Source: Bacillota bacterium
Lineage (GTDB): Bacteria > Bacillota_I > Bacilli_A > RFN20 > CAG-288
DNA length: 48,789 bases
Direction: 5' to 3'
Assembly: GCA_023459795.1 (NCBI GenBank)
Contig: JAEWSP010000022.1
Span: 1 to 48,789 of the forward strand
Positions 40,745 to 48,589 of the stretch are shown one piece after another; position 1 is the stretch's first letter, and each line of letters begins with the position of its first letter. A program made the position numbers and the translations under genes. The notes under the pieces are model-generated. The model was not told where the DNA came from, did not search any database, and worked only from the letters and a program-made list of their open reading frames with translations.

Positions 40745-42058
40745 TTAGGAATTTTCTTTGTTCTTCCTTATGACCGATGTGACTTCCCCCTCGAGGTCAT
40801 AGACGAGGGCATTCACGACTTTGGCTTCCACCAAATCCCCGGTTTCTAAAGGGGTCTTGGAATAGAGACGCATTTCTCCGTCGATATCGTCCGGAGCATA
40901 GAGATTGGAGACGCAGGAATAGGAGAGGGACTTCGGGTCGTATCCGGTGACAAGTGCCTTATAGGTCTTTCCTATCCGCTTCTTGTTCAGGGAATAGGAA
41001 ATCTTCTTCTGAAGCTTCATTACCTTCTCGTATCTTTCCTGCTTCACTTCTTCCGGAATCTGGTCCGGGCGTCTGGCAGAAGGCGTACCTTCCTCCGGAC
41101 AGTAGGTAAAGCAGCCGAGATGGTCGAACTGCACCGCCTCGATCTGCTTCATGGTCTCCTGGAAGTCCTCTTCCGTCTCGCCCGGAAATCCGGCCATGAT
41201 AGTGGTACGGAGGACGGCTTCCGGAACCTTTGCCCGAAAACGGGCAATCAGATCCAGGATATCCTTCTCCGTTCCTCTTCTTCCCATGCCCTTAAGGACG
41301 TGGTCCGCAAAGTGCTGGACAGGAAGGTCGAAATAAGGGGTGAGGTTAGGCTGGCTCTGGAAGAGATCGATCAGGCTGTCCGGGACTTCGTCCGGATAGA
41401 GATACATCAGCTTGATGAAGTCGAATCCGGTATGGGAAGTGATCTCCTTGACGAGGTCGGTAAGAGTAAGGCCGATATCCTTTCCGTACATGGAAGTATC
41501 CTGGCTAATTACCGTAAGGGAACGGACACCATCCTTCTCCAAGTCCGAAAGCTCCGTCTTCAGAGTCTCGAAGTCGACGCTCTTGAAGCGTCCCCGGATA
41601 TAGGGAATGGCACAGAAGGTGCAGAAGTTGTTGCATCCGTCGCTGATACGGAGATAGGCCTGCTTCTTCGGGGAAAGGAAGACACGTTTGGTAGGATCGA
41701 TGCTGCCGCTAAGCTTCTTGTCTTTGAGAAGCTGGTTGAGCTTCTCTCCGAAATGAGGGTAGTCGGCAAGCGGAATCCAGAGGCTTACTTCCGGGATTTC
41801 CTTCTTCAGGTCTTCCAGATATCTTGTGGCTAGGCATCCGGTTACGATGACCGGCTTCTTGTAATTCAGCATCTCCAGGATCGCATCGATGCTCTCTTTC
41901 TTGGCTGCATCGATGAATCCGCAGGTATTGATGAGAAGAATATCGGAAAGGGCTGGATCCGAAACGGTCTGGAAGCCGTTTACCTTCAGGTAGGCGAGGA
42001 TCTCCTCGAGATCTACCTGATTCTTTGCACATCCAAGAGAGACAATTCCGATATTCAT
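40745..42058 (-). CDS. rimO: Ribosomal protein S12 methylthiotransferase
   Basis: 437 aa. Radical SAM enzyme modifying Asp of ribosomal protein S12. SLGCAKNQVDLEEIL (6-20) is the RimO hallmark, followed by NTCGFIDAAKKES, VTGCLATRY and the cluster motif DGCNNFCTFCAIPYIRGR. QDTSMYGKDI and GFPGETEEDF follow, and a TRAM domain ends the protein. The ATG at 42058 follows GGAGGTCAAA; five codons upstream are in frame but less likely. First gene of the rimO, ABC, ABC, cysS operon. Confidence 0.95.
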   Translation of the reverse strand: MNIGIVSLGCAKNQVDLEEILAYLKVNGFQTVSDPALSDILLINTCGFIDAAKKESIDAILEMLNYKKPVIVTGCLATRYLEDLKKEIPEVSLWIPLADYPHFGEKLNQLLKDKKLSGSIDPTKRVFLSPKKQAYLRISDGCNNFCTFCAIPYIRGRFKSVDFETLKTELSDLEKDGVRSLTVISQDTSMYGKDIGLTLTDLVKEITSHTGFDFIKLMYLYPDEVPDSLIDLFQSQPNLTPYFDLPVQHFADHVLKGMGRRGTEKDILDLIARFRAKVPEAVLRTTIMAGFPGETEEDFQETMKQIEAVQFDHLGCFTYCPEEGTPSARRPDQIPEEVKQERYEKVMKLQKKISYSLNKKRIGKTYKALVTGYDPKSLSYSCVSNLYAPDDIDGEMRLYSKTPLETGDLVEAKVVNALVYDLEGEVTSVIRKNKENS

Positions 42059-42070
42059 TTTGACCTCCTC

Positions 42071-42108
42071 CAAAAACCTATCTTCTAGAGACAGGTCTTT
42101 CTATTCTA
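42071..42108 (-). promoter_or_regulatory. rimO promoter -10 with 5'-terminal hairpin
   Basis: On the minus strand TAGAAT (42103-42108) precedes, by six bases, an eight-pair hairpin (ACCTGTCT with AGATAGGT, 42076-42096, one G-U). Five T residues follow the hairpin, directly before the ribosome binding site. It could protect the 5' end or act as a short attenuator. No -35 was found. Confidence 0.45.
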
Positions 42109-42207
42109 CTAATTCCCCAACTTATAGTCCATTACAAACAAGAAGAAAGTCCTCTCTTTATCGGAAAAACAGAACCTTCCTAGAAAGAAAGGCAAAAGTC
42201 AGGAAAA

Positions 42208-42236
42208 GAAACCGGATAGCGGGTTGAGCTTTCCGG
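42208..42236 (-). terminator. Weak terminator after the peroxidase operon
   Basis: CCGGA (42212-42216) pairs with TCCGG (42232-42236) over a 15-base loop; TTTCTTTT follows on the minus strand. Confidence 0.4.
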
Positions 42237-42242
42237 AGAAAA

Positions 42243-42848
42243 TCAATGCTTCGTATAACGGATTTCGTCATTCTTGTCCTTCGGGGCATAATCCGTTTCG
42301 TCAAGGGCAGAGCAGACCGCCTTCTCGATCCGGTTAAACGGAGCAGTAGGCTCATACCGGTGGAGGACTCTTCCGTCACGGCTAATAAGGAACTTCGTGA
42401 AGTTCCACTTGATGGAAGAGCTTCTTGCAAAGCGGGGATTCTCCTTGATGAGACGGTCCATCAGGACCGGAGTAAGGGCATTTCCTTTGTCGAAACCCTT
42501 GAAGGGTCTTTCTTCTTCGAGGAAAAGGAACAGAGGGAGTGCATTCTCTCCGTTGACATCCACTTTCTCGAACCTCGGGAAAGTCGTCTGGTAGCTAAGC
42601 TTGCAAAGGGAATCGATTTCCTTGGTGGTCTCGGGTGCCTGACCAGCGAACTGGTTGCACGGGAAATCGAGGATCTCGAATCCTTCCTTGCTGTACTCCT
42701 GGTACAGCTTCTCGAGGTCTTCATAAGACGGGGTAAAGCCGCAGTGGGTAGCGGTGTTGACGATAAGGAGGACTTTCCCTTTGTACTTAGAAAGGGAAAC
42801 TTCCTTTCCGTCGATATCCTTCGCAGTAAAACTGTAAATACTAGGCAT
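42243..42848 (-). CDS. Glutathione peroxidase-family thiol peroxidase (first paralogue)
   Basis: 201 aa, with a C-terminal extension of about 25 residues over the usual 160-180. It reduces hydroperoxides. Peroxidatic Cys in NTATHCGFTPSY, FPCNQFAGQAPET, resolving-type Cys in SLCKLSYQTTFP, and WNFTKFLIS. The presence of both Cys suggests a thioredoxin-dependent 2-Cys type rather than a true glutathione user. Gln and Trp of the catalytic tetrad are present. ATG 42848 follows GGGAGGATAAAAAG. It overlaps the second paralogue by eight bases. Confidence 0.93.
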   Translation of the reverse strand: MPSIYSFTAKDIDGKEVSLSKYKGKVLLIVNTATHCGFTPSYEDLEKLYQEYSKEGFEILDFPCNQFAGQAPETTKEIDSLCKLSYQTTFPRFEKVDVNGENALPLFLFLEEERPFKGFDKGNALTPVLMDRLIKENPRFARSSSIKWNFTKFLISRDGRVLHRYEPTAPFNRIEKAVCSALDETDYAPKDKNDEIRYTKH

Positions 42849-43356
42849 TCTTTTTATCCTCCCTGTTAAGGGCTGCAATCACATACGGCTCGATCTTCTC
42901 CTTCGTGGAAGAAGGTTCGAAGCGTTTCAGGACCTTCCCGTCTTTGCCGATCAGGAACTTCGTGAAGTTCCAGGACAGGGACTTGACCGGAATCAGGCCT
43001 AGGATCTTCCTCTTCTTCTCTTCTTCCAGGTACTGGAAGAGTGGGGAAGCCTTCGGACCGTTGACATTGATCTTATCGAATGTCGGGAAGGTGACATGGT
43101 ACTTCAAAGAACAGATGGAGCCGATCTCCTTTGCCGATTCCGGAGCCTGACCAGCAAACTGGTTGGAAGGGAAGGCAAGGATTTCAAAACCTTTCTTCTG
43201 GTACTCCTTGTACAGTTCCTCTAGGCCCATCAGGCTTTTGGTGAACATGCAGTGGGTAGCGGTGTTGACGATGAGGAGGACTTTGCCCTTATAGGCACTT
43301 AAGTCCGTCTCCTTGCCGTCGGAATCCAGGAATTTTATGGAATAGATATCTTCCAT
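42841..43356 (-). CDS. Glutathione peroxidase-family thiol peroxidase (second paralogue)
   Basis: 171 aa. Peroxidatic Cys in NTATHCMFTKSL, FPSNQFAGQAPE (Ser where the paralogue has Cys), resolving-type Cys in SICSLKYHVTFP, and LSWNFTKFLIG. The active-site MFTKS replaces the common GFTPQ, so substrate preference may differ from the neighbour. It begins one base after the TtcA-like gene's stop and overlaps the first paralogue; all three form one operon. Confidence 0.92.
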   Translation of the reverse strand: MEDIYSIKFLDSDGKETDLSAYKGKVLLIVNTATHCMFTKSLMGLEELYKEYQKKGFEILAFPSNQFAGQAPESAKEIGSICSLKYHVTFPTFDKINVNGPKASPLFQYLEEEKKRKILGLIPVKSLSWNFTKFLIGKDGKVLKRFEPSSTKEKIEPYVIAALNREDKKNA

Positions 43357-43357
43357 G

Positions 43358-44278
43358 TTATTTACCTTCTTCTTTCTCGATGACGATAGGATCTTCCGGA
43401 ATTACCGGCTTGATCTTCTCGTCCTCAATCCTCTTGTCGATCTTCTCCCCTTCTTCCGCATAGGTATCCAGGTAGTTGTGGGAACCAGTGGAGTCCTTGT
43501 ATCCTAGCACCTTGTCCAGAACGACGTTGCTTGCGCTCCTGAAGATGTTCTTCTCGATCTGGCTGTTCTTCTTGCTTAAGGAGGCAATCAGGTTCTTTGT
43601 CATCAGGCGCTGGCTCGTCTCTTCGTTATGGGCAGCGGCTTCCGTGAAACGGCAGGCGCAGCGGATGAAGGAGAGGGAGTTGGTATCCCGCCAGTCCATG
43701 ATGTCTTTTTCCCTAACGAAGTAGAGGGGACGGATGATCTCCATTCCCTTGTAGTGATCGCTGTGGAGCTTGGGAAGCATCGTCTGGAAGGAACCGGCAT
43801 TGAGAAGGTTCATCAGGGTGGTTTCGATGACGTCGTCATAGTGGTGGCCTAAAGCGATCTTGTTGCATCCCATGTCCTTGGCGACTCTGTAGAGGGCACC
43901 TCTTCTCATCTTGGCACAGAGATAGCAGGGGGACTGGGTCTGGCTGTTGGCGACTTCGAAGATATTGGTCCTAACGATCCTGGCGTCGATTCCCAGGACC
44001 TTCAGGTTGTCCCTTACTTTCTTTCCGTTCTCATCGCTGTATCCGGGATCCATGACCAGGTAGTGGACGGAGAAGGTATTCTTCGGGTCCCTGTATTTCT
44101 TGTAAAGCCGTAATAGGACGGCTAGGAGGTTGCTGTCTTTTCCTCCGGATATGCAGACAGCGATGCTGTCTCCCGGAAGGATCAGCTGATACGTATCGAC
44201 GGCTGCACAGAATTTGGACCAGATCCTTTTCCGGTAGGTGGTCGTTAACGAATGGGCGATTTCTTCTTCTCTGGTCAT
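43358..44278 (-). CDS. TtcA-family tRNA thiolation protein (PP-loop ATPase)
   Basis: 306 aa. PP-loop CISGGKDSNLLAV (42-54) for ATP; CxxC in SPCYLCAKMRRGALY and a third Cys in RCACRF, consistent with the three Cys that hold the Fe-S cluster in TtcA (2-thiocytidine at tRNA position 32). GHHYDDVIETTLMNL is the conserved helix. The last 50 residues are an acidic/basic tail (EKIDKRIEDEKIKPVIPEDP) not in typical TtcA. First gene of an operon with two peroxidases. Confidence 0.88.
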   Translation of the reverse strand: MTREEEIAHSLTTTYRKRIWSKFCAAVDTYQLILPGDSIAVCISGGKDSNLLAVLLRLYKKYRDPKNTFSVHYLVMDPGYSDENGKKVRDNLKVLGIDARIVRTNIFEVANSQTQSPCYLCAKMRRGALYRVAKDMGCNKIALGHHYDDVIETTLMNLLNAGSFQTMLPKLHSDHYKGMEIIRPLYFVREKDIMDWRDTNSLSFIRCACRFTEAAAHNEETSQRLMTKNLIASLSKKNSQIEKNIFRSASNVVLDKVLGYKDSTGSHNYLDTYAEEGEKIDKRIEDEKIKPVIPEDPIVIEKEEGK

Positions 44279-44288
44279 AGGCTCTCCT

Positions 44289-44322
44289 TTATCCCTATGG
44301 ATAGGGAAACGTATTTATTATA
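44289..44322 (-). promoter_or_regulatory. Promoter -10 and leader hairpin of the TtcA-like operon
   Basis: TATAAT on the minus strand (44317-44322). The short leader contains CCCTAT/ATAGGG (44293-44306) right before the AAAGGAGAGCC ribosome binding site. No good -35 is visible. Confidence 0.5.
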
Positions 44323-44576
44323 TCGATTTTTCGGCCTGGAAGATACGGAAAGAAAGAAGAGAAAGAAAAGGAATAGGAATTACCGGTGGGGAAAGTCTTA
44401 TCCTAGAGTGAACCCCTTGGAATGACCTACCCCTATTCGCTTAGAGCAAACGACAGAAGGCGAGGTCGCGGAAAAGTCTCGGAAGCCTTACATTGCAGGC
44501 AAAGGAACAGAGGATCTAGAAAAACAGTCCTATATTGCTTTTCACGGCAAAGAGCTACTTGAAAGAGCAGGAGGAT
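44323..44576. other. Intergenic stretch with a possible coding remnant
   Basis: About 250 bases with no confident gene. On the plus strand, one frame from about 44430 to 44590 stays open and reads protein-like (TTEGEVAEKSRKPY, GTEDLEKQSYIAFHGKELLE) but has no start codon or ribosome binding site and ends in the neighbouring gene. It may be the leftover 3' end of a deleted gene, which would fit the decayed state of 44577-48589. Not identified. Confidence 0.25.
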
Positions 44577-46337
44577 TCAGGCTTCGTCCATCTCCATAAC
44601 GGTTTCGTTCAGGTTGATGATACGGGCATAATCCAGTCGCGAAGCCACTTTCTTGAGCAGGGGCAGGCCATGGAAGAGGGCTTGAGGGCCCTCTTCTTCC
44701 CTGTGGGCGATAGGATCGAAAGGGATTCCGTCGTCTTTAAGGGAGAGGAGGAAGGAACTTCCTTCCTTCGAAAGGGCAAGGTCGACGCCCCAGTCTTTCC
44801 TGTTCTTGGGATAGTTATACTGGAAATCATTGAATAGAAGCTCTTCCGCTCCCAAAGCCAGATACGTAGCTGTCCTTTCCTGCCCCCGGCTTCCAGTACC
44901 TTTTCTTTTACAAAGGCACTGGCTTCCTCGACCTCGTTCACGGAGGAGACGGTCCATTCGTAGCGGGGTCTATTGGGATCGCCCTTAGGCAGCAGCAGGG
45001 AGCTTGCCTGTTTCTTTTTCCGGTAGAAAAGGAGGAAGACAGCAGTAATCATCAGGGCCAGTGCTTCCGATAAGGTAGAACCTAGGGAATAGCCAAGTAC
45101 GCTGTAGGAGAGCATCAGGGAAACGCCTAGAGGGATGCCTAGGGCTCCTTTTTCAAGGATAGTGTTGATAAGGCTTGGCAGGTTAGACGAGATGCAGGGG
45201 TAGTAAGTCTGGATGAAGCGATTGGCCATATAGAGGAGGATAGCGATGGAATAGACCCGGATAACCAGATCGTAGTCCGAAGATACGGCTGTTGCTCCCA
45301 TGCCGAAGATATAGAGGAAAAGCTTGGGATAGGAAAGGGTCGCTATCCAGAGGATGGATGAGGAGACAAGGGAAAGAAGCAGGACCTTCTTCACGATGAA
45401 CCGTACGCCGGAGTAGTCTTTTTCCCCGTACAGGGAGCTGACTGTAGCCGGGATCATCTGGATGAGGCTGGTAACGAAGAGGTCCAGAACGAACACCAGG
45501 TTGGAAGTTATGGCGTAGGTGTTCATCTCCGCCTCACTTCTAAAAGCACCGGTGGCCACTTTGATGAGAATGAAGTTCATCGCAAACTGCAGGCCGAAGA
45601 ACAGAAGGAAGGACAAGGATGCCTTCAGGACGGAAAAGACGGGAACAAAGGAGAATCGGCTGAAACCGAATTTCAGGAGGCGGGATCTGGAGCGGAGGTA
45701 GAACGGCAGCAGGACAAAGCCGGAAAGAAGCCCGATCTCAAAGCTTAAGGCCACGTAGAACAGGATGTGGTCTTTTGAAAGCAATAAACAGAAAAGAATC
45801 TCCACAACGACATATACCACGCTGGAGATGAGGAAATAGAGAGCGGAGAGCATGGGGGTTATTGTCGGCAGCCAATAGGTTGCAGAAAAGGATAGACAGG
45901 AAAAAGAAAGGAGCGCAGTAGAAAAACACCGAGATATAGTCCTTGATCAAGGGGATGTAGGCCGGGAAATTGCCGGAAAGGAATGCAGCTATCCCGTCCG
46001 AAAAGAAGATGCCGATCGGGATATAGACAAGATTCCCTAGGAAGCCGAAGATCACGACGGAATAAAATGCTTCCTTGGACTCTTGGAACTTCCGTTTGCT
46101 GAAAAGGTTGGAGAGGACGATGGCAAGGCCTGTCGGCAGGGCTAGACCTGGAATCTCGGTCAGGATCACGATGGAGACGGACAGGAAAGCCGCGGTCAGG
46201 AAGTCCGCACCCAGCAATTGCCCGATGACGATGCTTGCTGCCAGGCTTCCGAACTGCATGCTGAAAACCAGAAGGATTCCAGGGCCTAGATACTGGTAGA
46301 ACTTATGGAGGGTCAGCTTTCCGCTACGTTTTTCCAT
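44577..46337 (-). pseudogene. MATE-family exporter with fused HATPase domain, two frameshifts
   Basis: Three frames combine into one protein of about 585 residues. Frame one (ATG 46337, MEKRSGKLTLHKFYQYLGPG) carries the first MATE half up to CNLLAADNNP. At a GGGGG run (45854-45858) the frame changes and MATE continues as MLSALYFLISSVVYVVVEIL through the twelfth segment. At CCCCC (44883-44887) it changes again into a GHKL/RsbW-like ATPase domain: LGAEELLFNDFQYNY, DDGIPFDPIAH and GLPLLKKVASRLDYARI. Single-base changes in each run would restore the whole. MATE proteins export small molecules with Na+ or H+; the ATPase fusion suggests control by partner switching. It may be sequencing error rather than decay. 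Confidence 0.75.
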
Positions 46338-46342
46338 TGCTT

Positions 46343-46705
46343 CTATTTGCTCTTTTTCTTCGTTAAGGAGAGGACGTTGGAAGAACCGGCACGCTTATAG
46401 GAGAGGGCAGTGGCCAGGGACTTGGAGATGGTGATGCCCATTCCCCCGATCTGGCCCTCTTTCCTTTCGGGGGCATCCGTAAGAGGATCGAAGGCCGTAC
46501 CGTAATTCCGGATAAAGCCGTATGCAGCCCGGTTTTTGGAATCAAAGCCGAGTACCAGAGAAACCGGCTTGGGAAGTCTTCCGCCGTAATGGAGGACGTT
46601 CGAGAGAAGCTCATCCAGGATCACATCCAGCGCAGAGAGATCCTCCTTGCCTAGATCCCCGGCGAGGTTTGAATTAACGAAATCCGGTACCTTTCCTAGA
46701 TCTCC
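46343..46705 (-). pseudogene. RsbW-like HATPase (anti-sigma kinase type) without a start codon
   Basis: The readable domain runs KVPDFVNSNLAGDLGKEDLS, VILDELLSNVLHYGG (N box), RNYGTAFDPL (G1 box) and GGMGITISKSLATALSYKRA. The region is in frame with the SpoIIE gene's TAG stop at 46706-46708, and no ATG, GTG or TTG precedes the first strand. The N-terminal ten or so residues seem lost. Translation could start only at an internal GTG (about 46627), giving a truncated kinase. Five bases separate it from the MATE gene. Confidence 0.65.
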
Positions 46706-48589
46706 CTATTCTGAAACAAGCAGTTCCCTCCCCTTCAGGTAACTGAGGGACAGCATGCAAATATCATCGGACTGCTCACAGCCGCTGGAGTGCTTGGCAA
46801 GAGAACCGTTCATGCCTTCGATAAGGTCTTTGTCCTCTGCGCCGGCAAGGGAGTTCAGGACTTCTTCGATTTTCCTCTTCCCGTAGAGGACTCCGTTCCT
46901 GCTCATGGACTCGCTGACCCCGTCCGTGTAGGCGAAGATCCTGTCTCCGGAATCAAGCTGCAGGGCCTGCAGATGGAACTCGTATCCCTCCAGAGTGGCA
47001 AGAGGAACATCGGCTTCCTCCTTCAGCTTGGAATATTGGCCGAAATGGCAGACGAAGATCGGTTCATGGCCGGCGTTTACATACTGCAGCAGACCGGTGT
47101 TCTTATCCAGGACCGCAATAAAGGCCGTCAGAAAAAGATCGGCACTGCCCTCTTTAAGGAGATGCTCGTTCGTATTGGTTACGGCTGCTAGCAGAACCTT
47201 TCCGGACAGGGTCTCCTGAAGGATGGTTTTTGCCTGCATCATAAACAGGGCAGCCGGAATTCCTTTTCCGGAAACATCCCCGACGAAAATGTATAGCTTG
47301 CCTCCCGGAAGGTCAGCAAAGCGGTAGAGGTCCCCGCCGACTTCCTTGGCCGGATTCATGTTGGCATAGAGGGATAAGGTTTCATCATGGATAAAGCCTT
47401 TGGGAAGGGAAGAAAGCTGTATGTCCTGAGCCAGGTTCAGCTCCGCATGCATCTTCTCTTCGCTTGTGGCAGCACTCTTCACCTTGCGGACATATTCCCG
47501 CAATTCCTGATCGAGATAATAGAAGGAGTCATTCAGGTCATCGATCTCATCGGGCCTGCCTATGGATTTCCGGAAGACGGGCTTTAGGTTCCCTTCCTTG
47601 ATGGAGGCGGTATACTCTCTCGCGATAAGGGAAAGCTTCCTCGGCGGGGTGATCAAGAATCGGGCGAGGCTTCTGCAGGAAACTCCCGAAAGCCTGAACG
47701 CGAAGTTCAATCTGGACGTCCGAGTCCACAACGAGGCCTTATCCATCGGGTCATCGAAATAGTAGACCAACAGGCCTTTCAGGCGGCTGGAACCGCTGTT
47801 GCCTTTTCCGTCCCTGACTACGCAGACTACTTCCTGCCTGGGATCATCGAGGAGGGATTTCAGGATGTGGGTTCCAAGGAACCCTGTGCATCCAAAGAGA
47901 AGGACTGTTCCTAGCCCGTGGTCGAACTTCATCTTATCGAGACACCCTTCCTGGTTGCAGGAAAGAGCCTTGGAGACGGATCCCTTTGGTTCTTCCGGTT
48001 TCTTTTCGGCTTCTGCTTCTGCCGGTGCTGCCTTGGTGATCAGGATGTGGTCGTAAAGGTTAGCAACGGAGGGGTTGGAGAAGACATCGCCATAGGACAA
48101 AGGCAGCCCTTCTTCCATGGCGAGCATCGCGACCTTGGAGGCGCTCAGGGAGGAACCGCCGAGTTCGAAGAAGTCGTCATCGATGGAGAAATCCTTGGTG
48201 CCTAGGACCTTCCCGTAGATTCCGTATAGCTTCTTCTGCAGATCGTTTTTGGAAAGACGCTTGTTCCCCTTGGCTGAGGATCTGGCTTCCGGGACAGGCA
48301 GTGCCTTCTTGTCCACCTTGCCGTTGTTGGTGAAAGGGAAGGAGGAAAGGTGCATATTTCCTTCAAACATTTGATTGGCTAATTCGATAAGATCGTAGCA
48401 ATCATTAACTACATCCTTCGTCCTATTCGCCTTTGCCGAAGAAGAAAGAAATGATAAACACAAGACAATAGAAATAGAAGAAACAAGTATTTTTTTGTTT
48501 GTGCATAACCATTTTGCTTTCTCTTCCTTAAAGTATTTTAGCAAATGCAAATATTGAAAAGAAGGAATACGTCTAACCCATAGAAACAA
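46706..48589 (-). pseudogene. Chimeric reading frame: secreted N terminus, NRPS carrier/reductase fragment, HAMP-like linker and SpoIIE phosphatase
   Basis: An open frame of 627 codons joining unrelated parts. About 31-54: signal-peptide-like segment (LVSSISIVLCLSFLSSSAKA). About 82-98: the last motif of an NRPS adenylation domain (NGKVDKKALP). 115-185: peptidyl carrier with DDFFELGGSSLS (Ser-147). 228-280: start of a thioester-reductase domain (LLFGCTGFLGTHIL) that stops after 55 residues. 315-375: HAMP-like helix. 385-620: PP2C/SpoIIE phosphatase with GGDLYRF, GDVSGKGIPAALF, YTDGVSES and SDDICML, all metal-binding Asp present. The only start with a good ribosome binding site (ATG 48512, AAGGAAGAG) is one frame off, separated by a seven-base A run. 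Probably the product of two deletions. Confidence 0.65.

Noticed and set aside
42243..43356. Selenocysteine in the glutathione peroxidases
   Set aside because: Both active sites use Cys codons; there is no in-frame TGA and no need for a SECIS element.
44340..44420. SAM-I riboswitch-like CTTATCCTAGAG
   Set aside because: Only a short stretch is similar; the kink-turn, GGCCC and GAAACCC elements are missing and no suitable gene follows.
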